Below are positions 7,530-15,354 of a DNA stretch of 64,000 nt, one piece after another; the stretch's first letter is position 1; each line of letters opens with the position of its first letter. Where the stretch lies: NCBI GenBank assembly GCA_009698675.1, contig WLPT01000008.1, forward strand, positions 1 through 64,000, given 5' to 3'. A program made the translations under genes and the position numbers. The DNA comes from Actinomycetota bacterium. Lineage in GTDB: Bacteria; Actinomycetota; Actinomycetes; Nanopelagicales; Nanopelagicaceae. The notes beneath the pieces were generated by a model. That model saw only the letters and a list, made by a program, of their open reading frames with translations, was not told where the DNA came from and searched no databases.

Positions 7530-9014
7530 ATGGCTGCACGAGTTAAAGGTCCAACAGAGCATGTCGTCATTGTTGGTGCCGGTCTAGCTGGATTAAGTGC
7601 TGCGCTTCGCTTAGCAGGGGCTGGGCGGAAAGTAACAGTCATTGAGCGCGAGTCAGTTCCTGGTGGTCGCAATGGTTTGTTGAATAAAGATGGGTATGCA
7701 TTTGATACCGGTCCAACGGTCCTAACTATGCCCTCATTGATTCAAGATGCTTTTAGTTGCGTTGGCGAAGATATGAATGACTGGTTAGAGCTAATGCCCG
7801 TAACCCCGTTGTACCGCGCCTATTACGCAGATGGCACGCAGCTCGATGTACATTCCAATACTCAGGAAATGGAGGCAGAGATTGCCGCCAAAGTCAGCCC
7901 TCAAGAGGCCGAAGGATATCGACGTTATGTTGATTTTGTAACTAAGTTATATAAGTACGAAATGAATGATTTTATCGATCGCAATATCGATTCACCATTG
8001 AACTTATTGACCCCAAATCTAGCCCGACTCATTGCCCTTGGAGGCTTTCGTCGTTTGGCTCCAAAAGTTAATCAATTTATGAAAGATCCACGTCTACAGA
8101 AGGTCTACTCGTTTCAAGCAATGTACGCCGGTGTTAGCCCTCAACAAGCTTTAGCAATCTATGCAGTTATCGCATATATGGACTCGGTTAATGGGGTTTT
8201 CTTTCCAAAGGGTGGAATGCATGCCGTTCCCCGTGCCTTAGCCGCAGCCGCGCAAAAACATGGCGTTGAATTTAAGTACAACACAACCGTTACGAATGTA
8301 GAAGTTACCAATTCTCGTGCACGAGCTGTAATTACAGAGGATGGCCAGCGCATTGAGTGCGATGCCTTAATTTTGAATCCAGATCTTCCCGTTGCTTGGC
8401 GCGACCTCTTGGGTAAAACACCACTCTCAATTAAACGCTTAAACTACTCGCCCTCGTGTGTAACTTTGTTGGTGGGCTCCTCCAAGAAGTTTGATTTCGC
8501 AGCACACCACAATATTCACTTTGGTAATTCTTGGGATGGTGTCTTTGACGAGCTGATCACTCAAAAGAAGTTAATGAGCGATCCAAGCGTTCTTGTAACA
8601 ATTCCAACCCATGATGATCCAACATTGGCACCACCTGGCAAGCACTCATATTACGTTTTATTTCCTACACCTAACTTAGATGCAGATATAGATTGGACTA
8701 AAGCGGCCAAACCATATCGCGATCACATGATTGAGGTTTTAGAAAAAAGAGGATACGTCGGCTTTGGTGATTCAATTGAAACCGAAACCTTAACTACTCC
8801 TTTGGATTGGCAGGCTCAAGGAATGGAGCGTGGAGCACCATTTGCAAGTGCTCATACTTTTTTCCAGACCGGTCCCTTTAGGCCTCGAAACATGGCAGCT
8901 GGAATCGAAAATGTAGTATTTGCCGGTTCTGGAACTCAGCCTGGGGTTGGCGTTCCGATGGTTTTAATCTCTGGCCGATTAGCCGCCGAACGTATCGTTG
9001 GTCCAGTTAAGTAA
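7530..9014 (+). CDS. crtI: phytoene desaturase
   Basis: The 494-residue flavoprotein opens with VVIVGAGLAGLSAALRLAG and GGRNG, and ends with AGSGTQPGVGVPMVLISGRL, the bacterial CrtI FAD-binding signatures; length is normal for CrtI (about 490-510). It converts phytoene stepwise to lycopene using FAD. The ATG directly follows the crtE stop and crtB starts directly after its own stop, so the three are almost certainly one transcript. Location between crtE and crtB makes this the true phytoene desaturase, leaving the paralogue at 3501-5012 for a later step. Confidence 0.95.
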   Translation: MAARVKGPTEHVVIVGAGLAGLSAALRLAGAGRKVTVIERESVPGGRNGLLNKDGYAFDTGPTVLTMPSLIQDAFSCVGEDMNDWLELMPVTPLYRAYYADGTQLDVHSNTQEMEAEIAAKVSPQEAEGYRRYVDFVTKLYKYEMNDFIDRNIDSPLNLLTPNLARLIALGGFRRLAPKVNQFMKDPRLQKVYSFQAMYAGVSPQQALAIYAVIAYMDSVNGVFFPKGGMHAVPRALAAAAQKHGVEFKYNTTVTNVEVTNSRARAVITEDGQRIECDALILNPDLPVAWRDLLGKTPLSIKRLNYSPSCVTLLVGSSKKFDFAAHHNIHFGNSWDGVFDELITQKKLMSDPSVLVTIPTHDDPTLAPPGKHSYYVLFPTPNLDADIDWTKAAKPYRDHMIEVLEKRGYVGFGDSIETETLTTPLDWQAQGMERGAPFASAHTFFQTGPFRPRNMAAGIENVVFAGSGTQPGVGVPMVLISGRLAAERIVGPVK

Positions 9015-9917
9015 ATGAACGAGTTAACGGCTGCAGGAATTACCGATCCTGATCTGCGTGCATCCTACGAAGAGTGCAAACGTCTTAACTCTATGCATGG
9101 GAAAACTTATTTTCTGGCAACCCTCTTGCTTCCAAAGGCTAAACGCCCATTTGTGCATGCGCTATATGGCTTTGCGCGATATGCCGATGAGATTGTTGAT
9201 GATTTAGCCTCTGTTCTAACTCTTGAGCAAAAGAGGCAAAGCTTAAGCACATGGGGTGAGAATGTTTTAGCCGACCTGCAACGCGGAACTAGTGATGATG
9301 CAATAGGTCGCGCATTAGTAGACACAGTCATTCGCTTCAACATTCCACATGAGTATTTCAAAGCCTTTCTCCACTCGATGACCATGGATTTATCTATTAC
9401 CGAGTATGAGACTTTCGAGGATTTAACGGAGTATGTATACGGCTCTGCGGCCGTTATTGGCTTAGAGATGGCTCCGATACTCGGCTTTAGCGATAGCGCA
9501 GCTTTAGAGTCGGCTAAAACGCTCGGGATCGCCTTTCAATTAGCAAACTTTATTCGAGATGTCGGTGAAGATTTAGATCGCGGGCGTATTTATCTGCCCA
9601 TCCAAGAGCTCGCCCAGCATGGAGTTACGCGCGCAATGCTCCAAAGGCGTGTTTTAACACCAGAGATTATTAGTGCCCTTAAATTTCAAATCGCTAGAGT
9701 CCGCGAACTGCAGGCTCAAGCAACTCCTGGCATCGCACTCTTAGATGCTTCGAGCAGGCCTTGTATTAACGCCGCCAGTGAGCTCTACTGTGGAATAGTC
9801 GATGAAGTTGAGAAAATTGGCTATGACATCTTTAATAAGCGGGCTTCAACCTCAACTTCACGACGTATTAAGGTCGCTGGCGCGGCTTTTTTGAAGCGGT
9901 TATTCTTATCCAATTAG
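9015..9917 (+). CDS. crtB: phytoene synthase
   Basis: The 300-residue protein has both squalene/phytoene synthase metal motifs, YADEIVDDLA (about residues 56-65) and NFIRDVGEDLDRGRIYLP (about 177-194). It joins two GGPP molecules head to head into phytoene. It is the last gene of crtE-crtI-crtB and its 3' end overlaps the convergent crtYd gene by 50 bases. Confidence 0.95.
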   Translation: MNELTAAGITDPDLRASYEECKRLNSMHGKTYFLATLLLPKAKRPFVHALYGFARYADEIVDDLASVLTLEQKRQSLSTWGENVLADLQRGTSDDAIGRALVDTVIRFNIPHEYFKAFLHSMTMDLSITEYETFEDLTEYVYGSAAVIGLEMAPILGFSDSAALESAKTLGIAFQLANFIRDVGEDLDRGRIYLPIQELAQHGVTRAMLQRRVLTPEIISALKFQIARVRELQAQATPGIALLDASSRPCINAASELYCGIVDEVEKIGYDIFNKRASTSTSRRIKVAGAAFLKRLFLSN

Positions 9918-10179
9918 ATAAAACACCAAGAACTAGTGCAAAGCCAAATAGTAAATCTTCAATCGGTGCTGCTGCAACTCTAAATCCATTAATCGCATCT
10001 GCACTATAGGTAACTATATTGCGTGATGTAAGCCACCAGTTAGTCGGTAATTGAAAAACAAGAATAATTGCATAAGAAGTCCAAAAAACTCTCAGCTTCA
10101 CAAGTTTAGTTTCAGCAATAAATAGATCAAGTATGAGCGCGCATGCCACTGCAAAAATCGCTAGCTGGGAATAGGTCAT
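9868..10179 (-). CDS. crtYd: heterodimeric lycopene cyclase subunit (CrtYd type)
   Basis: The 103-residue protein has three membrane segments and the domain signature PIEDLLFGF. It is one half of the CrtYc-CrtYd type lycopene cyclase found in Actinobacteria. It pairs with the upstream subunit, whose stop overlaps this ATG as ATGA at 10176-10179. The enzyme cyclises one or both ends of lycopene. With CruF/CruG present, cyclisation of one end, leaving a psi-end for hydration, is expected. Confidence 0.88.
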   Translation of the reverse strand: MTYSQLAIFAVACALILDLFIAETKLVKLRVFWTSYAIILVFQLPTNWWLTSRNIVTYSADAINGFRVAAAPIEDLLFGFALVLGVLSNWIRITASKKPRQRP

Positions 10180-10502
10180 TTATAGATGCGCCAATCCTTC
10201 TTCACAATTCGAACTGCCTCGATTGTCATTATTGCTGCCAGCGGAACTACAAGGAAAAATAAATACTCTTCAAGAGGTATACAGAAAGGGCCATAGATTC
10301 CGAGAATTTGTGCTTTATCAAATCGCCAATGACCACTTCGAATGGCGTAGGCATCCCAGGCGATGAATAGAAAGGCAACTGGTGCAATTGCCGCCATGGC
10401 TTGCTTCAAGCGTGCGAGTACGCCGACCTTCAAAAATACCTCTAGCCAAAAAGAGCCGATAACTGTGAAGCCAATCATGGCCAGATAAGAGAGCGCTAAC
10501 AC
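10176..10502 (-). CDS. crtYc: heterodimeric lycopene cyclase subunit (CrtYc type)
   Basis: The 108-residue membrane protein carries FIAWDAYAIRSGHW and the lycopene cyclase domain motif PLEEYLFFLVVP. It is the first gene of the crtYc-crtYd pair; both halves are needed for beta-ring formation. The GTG at 10502 lies 7 nt after TAGCGT, so it is predicted leaderless. Its promoter overlaps that of the divergent thiamine-type transporter gene. The pair runs against crtE-crtI-crtB, so ring formation can be controlled separately from lycopene supply. Confidence 0.88.
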   Translation of the reverse strand: MLALSYLAMIGFTVIGSFWLEVFLKVGVLARLKQAMAAIAPVAFLFIAWDAYAIRSGHWRFDKAQILGIYGPFCIPLEEYLFFLVVPLAAIMTIEAVRIVKKDWRIYK

Positions 10503-10509
10503 GAAGGTA

Positions 10510-10515
10510 ACGCTA
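10510..10515 (-). promoter_or_regulatory. -10 element of the leaderless crtYc promoter
   Basis: Minus-strand TAGCGT is 7 nt before the GTG at 10502 and overlaps by two bases the opposing TACTCT of the riboswitch transcript. Confidence 0.5.
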
Positions 10516-10519
10516 CTCT
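10514..10519 (+). promoter_or_regulatory. -10 element of the TPP-riboswitch/pnuT transcript
   Basis: TACTCT places the transcription start near 10526, exactly where the riboswitch fold begins. Confidence 0.5.
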
Positions 10520-10525
10520 AGGAAG

Positions 10526-10607
10526 TACGGGAGCCCACAAAGGCTGAGAGGGTCTGAAATTCAGACCGACCGTTTGACCGATCCGATAATGCGGATGCGG
10601 AAGGGAA
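10526..10607 (+). promoter_or_regulatory. TPP (thiamine pyrophosphate) riboswitch
   Basis: The leader shows the THI-box core in order: GGGAGCCC, then GGCTGAGAG at 10542-10550, a perfect P3 hairpin GGTCTGA...TCAGACC, GACCGATCCGATAATGCGG at 10576-10593, and GGAAGGGAA closing the fold. This matches the well-known TPP aptamer consensus (CUGAGA and GAU-AAUGC elements). The closing AAGGGA lies 7 nt before the ATG at 10614 and doubles as the ribosome-binding site, so control is probably at translation initiation. It tells that the downstream transporter serves thiamine rather than nicotinamide riboside. Confidence 0.92.
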
Positions 10608-10613
10608 TGCACA

Positions 10614-11189
10614 ATGTCAACAATCTTCTTTACAGCCTGGGGCTATCAAGTATCAATCTTGGAGTTCATAGCTTCAATAACCTCCTTTATCGGCGTATGG
10701 CTTGGCACTACCGGTAAGCGCATCACTTGGCCGTGGTGGGCATTGAGCAGTGCGCTATACATGATCTTCTTCTATCAAGCCGCCCTATATGCAAGTGCCG
10801 TTCTACAAATAGTATTTATCGTGGCTGCAGTGTGGGGCTGGCGCGACTGGGCACCAACGGGGGCTAAACCCGGAGCACTCTCATCGCGAACCCGAGCATG
10901 GTGGATGGCTGCGACCTTAATCTCTGTAACTGCGCTCACCCCTGTACTCTCCCATCTCGGTGCTGCAGCAACTTGGTCCGATGCATTTTTGCTTGTCGCC
11001 AGTTTAATCGCTCAAATACTTATGGTCTATGAAAAAATAGAGTCGTGGGTTTTATGGCTAATCGTTGATGCCGTCGGAACAATTGAATATGCAGTTCTTG
11101 GTTATTGGTTTACCGCAGTCCTGTACTTTGCATTCACACTTATCGCAATACTCGGTTGGAAACGTTGGAATGACACTTATAGCCATTGA
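10614..11189 (+). CDS. pnuT: PnuC-family vitamin transporter, probably thiamine (PnuT)
   Basis: The 191-residue membrane protein has about seven hydrophobic segments and Trp-rich stretches typical of PnuC-type facilitators (WPWWALSSALY, VWGWRDW, ILGWKRW). PnuC proteins import unphosphorylated vitamins that are trapped by a cytosolic kinase. A TPP riboswitch directly upstream marks this as the thiamine-specific branch. The last 20 bases overlap a P-loop kinase gene that may do the trapping. Nicotinamide riboside specificity is the alternative but does not fit the riboswitch. Confidence 0.82.
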   Translation: MSTIFFTAWGYQVSILEFIASITSFIGVWLGTTGKRITWPWWALSSALYMIFFYQAALYASAVLQIVFIVAAVWGWRDWAPTGAKPGALSSRTRAWWMAATLISVTALTPVLSHLGAAATWSDAFLLVASLIAQILMVYEKIESWVLWLIVDAVGTIEYAVLGYWFTAVLYFAFTLIAILGWKRWNDTYSH

Positions 11190-11661
11190 TGGGCCGGCAG
11201 GTGCCGGAAAAACAACTTTAGCGGCCAAGCTGGAGAGAGATTTTGCGGCAAATAAATCTGTCACCGTTATACATATGGATGATCTATACGCCGGTTGGCT
11301 CAACGCACTCGATGCAAATTTGACCGCCAGGCTTGATGAGATAGTCCAGGCTCATAATGCACAACGTGACATAACTATCGATATATTCAATTGGGCGAGT
11401 ATGAGTTTCGACTCAACACGCACAATCCACGCTAGTGAACTCTTGATCATCGAGGGCGTGGGAGCGGGGCAAAGAATTGTTCGCCAAGGCGGGGCAAAGC
11501 TGTACTGGCTCGATATTGAGCCTTCCGTAGGCTTAGCACGTGTCTTAGCTCGCGATGGAGTTGAAATCCAAACCCAAATGAAACAATGGCAAATCGATCA
11601 AGATCTCCACTTTAGCCGTGATTTAACTCGCAATTACGCCGATCACATTCTCACTTCATAG
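11170..11661 (+). CDS. P-loop kinase (uridine-kinase-like), candidate thiamine-trapping kinase
   Basis: The 163-residue protein begins IAIDGPAGAGKTTLAAKL (Walker A) and has HMDDLYAGW, a segment typical of uridine-kinase-like small-molecule kinases, then IIEGVGAG as a Walker B-like strand. It is shorter than uridine kinases (about 210). It overlaps the transporter gene by 20 bases, so it is translated from the same TPP-controlled mRNA. By analogy with PnuC systems, which need a kinase to trap the vitamin, I infer thiamine or a thiamine precursor as substrate. No close relationship to known thiamine kinases or thiamine pyrophosphokinase is visible. Confidence 0.6.
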   Translation: MTLIAIDGPAGAGKTTLAAKLERDFAANKSVTVIHMDDLYAGWLNALDANLTARLDEIVQAHNAQRDITIDIFNWASMSFDSTRTIHASELLIIEGVGAGQRIVRQGGAKLYWLDIEPSVGLARVLARDGVEIQTQMKQWQIDQDLHFSRDLTRNYADHILTS

Positions 11662-11704
11662 GCATAATGGGCGCGCCCCGACCCCTTCTTTAAGGTGTAC
11701 TCCA

Positions 11705-11710
11705 TAAAAT
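11705..11710 (+). promoter_or_regulatory. -10 element of the leaderless Ser/Thr kinase promoter
   Basis: TAAAAT lies 7 nt before the ATG at 11718. Confidence 0.55.
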
Positions 11711-11717
11711 TCACCAC

Positions 11718-13613
11718 ATGTCGGATCTATCAGGTGAACTCATTGATGATCGTTATCAATTAATTCGCCAAGTCGCTAACGGCGGAATGGCCTCGATTTA
11801 TGAGGCGCTGGATACTCGTTTAGATCGCCGCGTCGCAGTTAAAATTATGCACCCGCATTTAGCCCAAGACGATGCATTTGTGAGTCGTTTTATACGTGAA
11901 GCTAAAGCTGCAGCAGCCCTTTCTCACCCAAACATTGTGGCCGTGCAAGATCAAGGCTGGAATCAGAGCGGAATTCCTGCAGTCTTTTTAGTCATGGAGT
12001 TAATAGAAGGAAACACCCTGCGCGAATATATAAATGAACGTGGGCGTTTTGAAATTAAAGATGCAATTAATTATTTGACACCAATATTGAGTGCGCTCAG
12101 CGCAGCCCATGCAATTGGAATTGTTCATCGCGATGTTAAACCTGAAAATATCCTCATTTCAAACGAGGGCCGTGTAAAGATCGCCGATTTCGGCCTGGCG
12201 CGTGGAGAGATCATAGGCACCACGATGACGGCCGAATCAAGTGTTATTTTAGGATCGGTTTCTTATCTCTCCCCCGAACAAGTCCAACGCGGTATTGCCG
12301 ATGCGCGAAGTGATGTCTACGCCGTTGGAATTGTTGCCTTCGAGATGTTAACTGGTGAGAAACCCTTTATAGGCGACTCCCCAATTCAAATCGCTTATAT
12401 GCACGTCAACCAAGATATTCCATCCTTGCGCACTAAACGTAAAGAGATTCCGGCAAAGCTTGATGATTTGATTAAGCGAGCAACTAGCCGAGATCCAGAT
12501 CAACGCCCTAACGATGCAGGGGTTTTTTTATCCGAGCTTGAGGCGATTGAAATTGAGTTAGATCCAAAGCGAAATCAGTTGAAGTTAGAGCTAGATCTAC
12601 CAGTCGAGCCAATCCGCGAGAAGGCACGTTCTAAAGTGATCCCTAAAATTGATGTTGAGCCGAAAGTTGAGATTAAAGAGCCGTCGATACAAATTCAAAC
12701 GACCTCCCCTAAAAAACGGCGAACAAGCAAGCGCGTACGCCGAAACCGTAGAGTTGCACTACTGCTTGCAGTGGCTTTAGGTGTCGGCGGTTGGTACACA
12801 TTGGTAGGTCCTGGCTCGCGAATTGTTGTGCCATCGATCGTAGGCGGAAGCTATGAAGAGGCCGTGGCAGTACTTACTCCCCTAGGGCTTACTAACCTTG
12901 TCGTTGAAAAACGTTTCGATGAAGATATTCCTGCAGGCACGATAATCGAGTCAGATCCACCCGGCGGAGGGCGAATAGATGCAAGCGGAGCTGTCACTGT
13001 CGTCATCTCTAAAGGAGCTGAGCGCTACTTAGTACCGTCATTGGTTGGGTTAACTGTGGTCGCGGCAAAGAGCGCTATTACAAATAGCCCCTTACTTGTC
13101 GGGGCTATCACTGAGGCCTTTAACGCAAAGATTCCTGCCGGCTTAGTAGCCAGTTCCGATCCTGCTGCTAGCGTGAAAGTCAAAAAACATGCTCTGGTAA
13201 ACCTGGTAATAAGTAAAGGTGTTGAAACGCTAACACTTGCATCATACGTCGGTAAGAGCGCCGATCAGGCATTAACCGAGTTGACTGATGCGGGTTTGAA
13301 TGTCAACAACATCTACGTCTTTGATGAGAATATTCTGGCTGGTGCCGTGATTTCACAATCACCTGCAGGTGATTCTCAAGTAGCAAAGAGTTCACAAGTA
13401 GATCTGACAATTTCAAAGGGCTCACAATTTGTTTATATTCCAAATGTCTTCTCGATCGATGAACCTCGCGCGATTAGAACATTGAAGGATTTGGAGCTCA
13501 AAGTAGTTGTGAAAAAATTGGGTGTTAAAAAGGCGAAAAAAGTGACGAATATTTCACCCAAAGTCGGTACGAAAGTTAAACGTGGCAGCTCGGTCACAAT
13601 TACCGTAGGGTAG
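11718..13613 (+). CDS. transmembrane Ser/Thr protein kinase with PASTA repeats
   Basis: The 631-residue protein has a Hanks-type kinase domain (about 11-275) with VAVKIM lysine, IVHRDVKPENI catalytic loop and IADFGLARG; a basic juxtamembrane region; one membrane span near 343-360; and four extracellular PASTA units (about 365-433, 434-499, 500-566, 567-631). Such kinases sense peptidoglycan fragments or lipid II and control growth and division. By position, between a prenyl synthase and the class II DAHP synthase gene, it corresponds to the mycobacterial PknL slot, though PknL lacks PASTA units. The endonuclease IV gene follows after 4 nt. Confidence 0.93.
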   Translation: MSDLSGELIDDRYQLIRQVANGGMASIYEALDTRLDRRVAVKIMHPHLAQDDAFVSRFIREAKAAAALSHPNIVAVQDQGWNQSGIPAVFLVMELIEGNTLREYINERGRFEIKDAINYLTPILSALSAAHAIGIVHRDVKPENILISNEGRVKIADFGLARGEIIGTTMTAESSVILGSVSYLSPEQVQRGIADARSDVYAVGIVAFEMLTGEKPFIGDSPIQIAYMHVNQDIPSLRTKRKEIPAKLDDLIKRATSRDPDQRPNDAGVFLSELEAIEIELDPKRNQLKLELDLPVEPIREKARSKVIPKIDVEPKVEIKEPSIQIQTTSPKKRRTSKRVRRNRRVALLLAVALGVGGWYTLVGPGSRIVVPSIVGGSYEEAVAVLTPLGLTNLVVEKRFDEDIPAGTIIESDPPGGGRIDASGAVTVVISKGAERYLVPSLVGLTVVAAKSAITNSPLLVGAITEAFNAKIPAGLVASSDPAASVKVKKHALVNLVISKGVETLTLASYVGKSADQALTELTDAGLNVNNIYVFDENILAGAVISQSPAGDSQVAKSSQVDLTISKGSQFVYIPNVFSIDEPRAIRTLKDLELKVVVKKLGVKKAKKVTNISPKVGTKVKRGSSVTITVG

Positions 13614-13617
13614 GCCG

Positions 13618-14481
13618 ATGCCACACCAACGCTCTCGAATAGGTGCCCATACCCCAACTACTGGAGGTATGGCCAAACGCTCGATTGAGTATGCCAAGAT
13701 TACTGGCGCTGAAGTTATTCAAGTCTTTGCATCCAGTCCGCGCATGTGGGCGATGCCAGCTGCAAAACCAGAATTAGATGAGGCTTTTAAAATTAAAGCC
13801 GCCGAACTCGATCTTCATACCTATGTACACGCACCTTTCCTGATCAACTTGGGCTCTCCCACTGAGGCGACATATTTGAACTCCCTTGCCTCAACTGCCT
13901 ATTCATTACAACGGGGGGCAGACATCGATGCACTCGGTGTTGTTATCCATACAGGTTCGGCAGTGGATGCAACACATGTTGATCGAGCATGGAAGCAGAT
14001 TCATGAGGGCATGATGCCAATTCTCGATGCCTTAAGCGATGACTCGCCCTTTTTACTCCTTGAACCAACGGCTGGCCAAGGCCAGTCATTGGTGAAAAAA
14101 TTAGATGATCTCGAAAACTATTTAAAGGCACTCGAATACCACCCAAAAGTTGGCATCTGTTTAGATACTTGCCACGTATTTGCTGCAGGTCACGACATCA
14201 GCGAAAAGGGTGGAATGTCAAAGACTTTGGATTTATTAGTTCAGATCGCCGGTGTAGAGCGATTTAAATTGGTACACGCAAATGACTCCATGGATGTTTG
14301 TGGTGCACTAAAAGATCGCCACCAAAATATTGGAGATGGCCACATTGGCATAGAGCCTTTCGCCGAACTCCTAGCTCACCCAGCAACTGCCGGCGTGCCA
14401 CTAGTTTTGGAAACTCCGGGTATGGAGGAGAAACACACGGGCGAAGTTGCCCTTCTAAAATCCCTTAGAGATAAGAAATGA
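13618..14481 (+). CDS. nfo: deoxyribonuclease IV (apurinic/apyrimidinic endonuclease)
   Basis: The 287-residue AP-endonuclease family 2 TIM barrel shows the metal ligands in order: YVHAPFLINL, VVIHTGS, LLEPTAGQG, CLDTCHVFAAG, LVHANDS, DRHQNIGDGHIG and LETPG. It cleaves DNA 5' of abasic sites in base-excision repair using zinc. Family length is about 280. It starts 4 nt after the PASTA kinase gene and its stop overlaps the next gene as ATGA, so it is operonic. Confidence 0.93.
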   Translation: MPHQRSRIGAHTPTTGGMAKRSIEYAKITGAEVIQVFASSPRMWAMPAAKPELDEAFKIKAAELDLHTYVHAPFLINLGSPTEATYLNSLASTAYSLQRGADIDALGVVIHTGSAVDATHVDRAWKQIHEGMMPILDALSDDSPFLLLEPTAGQGQSLVKKLDDLENYLKALEYHPKVGICLDTCHVFAAGHDISEKGGMSKTLDLLVQIAGVERFKLVHANDSMDVCGALKDRHQNIGDGHIGIEPFAELLAHPATAGVPLVLETPGMEEKHTGEVALLKSLRDKK

Positions 14482-15344
14482 GTAACGCTAAACATTTATT
14501 CAGAATGAAATTGGCGCCATGGGCGCTCTTATCGGTTTCAATGGCATGGGGTTGGGCTTTTGTCATTATGAAGGATGCTATTTCGCGCCAAAACGTCTAT
14601 AACTTTCTCTTTACGCGCTTTACCTTAGCCGGAGTTGTAATGCTGCTAATTCGTCCAAAGGTACTTAAATTAATTAATCGCGATTTAATACTTCGGGCTG
14701 GAACTGCAGGAGTTTTTCTTGGCTTCGGCTATATCTTTCAAACCCTAGGCCTTGCGCGAACGGGAATTGCAATAACTGGTTTTGTCACTGGCCTCTATAT
14801 TGTTTTGACCCCTGTATTTGCCTGGTTGATACTAAAGACAAAGATTGATCGCTTTACATGGTTTTGCGTAGGGATTGCAACCGTTGGCTTAGGGCTCCTA
14901 TCAATTCATGGATTCTCAGTAGGTTTTGGCGAATTTCTAGTTTTCATTAGTGCGATTTTCTATGCTCTCCATATCATCGCGCTGAGCCAATGGAGCTCTG
15001 GGCGCGATACATATGCAATGACGATTGTGCAGTTAGCGATGTGCGCAATACTCTCTGGAATAGCGTCCATACCCGGTGGCTACTCCCCTCCTCCGGACTT
15101 TGGAGTCTGGGCCGTCGTTATCTTCACGGCAGTCTTTGCAACTGCGATTGCATTTATTATTCAAACTTGGGCTCAGGCGCATATGGACTCAATCAAAGTG
15201 GCGGTGATTTTGACAATGGAAGTTGTATTTGCCGCCATCTTTGCAATCGCCTTTGCTGGCGAGAAGCTCACTGTGCAAACGGCTACTGGCGGAATTATGG
15301 TCATCACGGCGATGTATTTGATTGTCATCAAAGAAGAGAAGTAG
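14478..15344 (+). CDS. EamA/DMT-family membrane transporter
   Basis: The 288-residue protein has about ten hydrophobic segments arranged as two EamA repeats (SMAWGWAFVIMKDAI in the first, AIAFIIQTWAQAHM and an EVVFAAIFA segment near the end of the second). DMT transporters export amino acids or other small metabolites. The ATG at 14478 overlaps nfo by 4 bases. The threonine aldolase gene lies 10 nt downstream, which could hint at an amino-acid substrate, but it has its own promoter. Confidence 0.8.
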   Translation: MSNAKHLFRMKLAPWALLSVSMAWGWAFVIMKDAISRQNVYNFLFTRFTLAGVVMLLIRPKVLKLINRDLILRAGTAGVFLGFGYIFQTLGLARTGIAITGFVTGLYIVLTPVFAWLILKTKIDRFTWFCVGIATVGLGLLSIHGFSVGFGEFLVFISAIFYALHIIALSQWSSGRDTYAMTIVQLAMCAILSGIASIPGGYSPPPDFGVWAVVIFTAVFATAIAFIIQTWAQAHMDSIKVAVILTMEVVFAAIFAIAFAGEKLTVQTATGGIMVITAMYLIVIKEEK

Positions 15345-15347
15345 GCT
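15342..15347 (+). promoter_or_regulatory. -10 element of the leaderless threonine aldolase promoter, containing the upstream stop codon
   Basis: TAGGCT precedes the ATG at 15355 by 7 nt; its first three bases are the TAG stop of the EamA gene. Confidence 0.5.
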
Positions 15348-15354
15348 TACGACT

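Noticed and set aside
10614-11189. PnuC as nicotinamide riboside transporter.
   Set aside because: The TPP riboswitch directly upstream fits thiamine better; NR cannot be excluded without assay.
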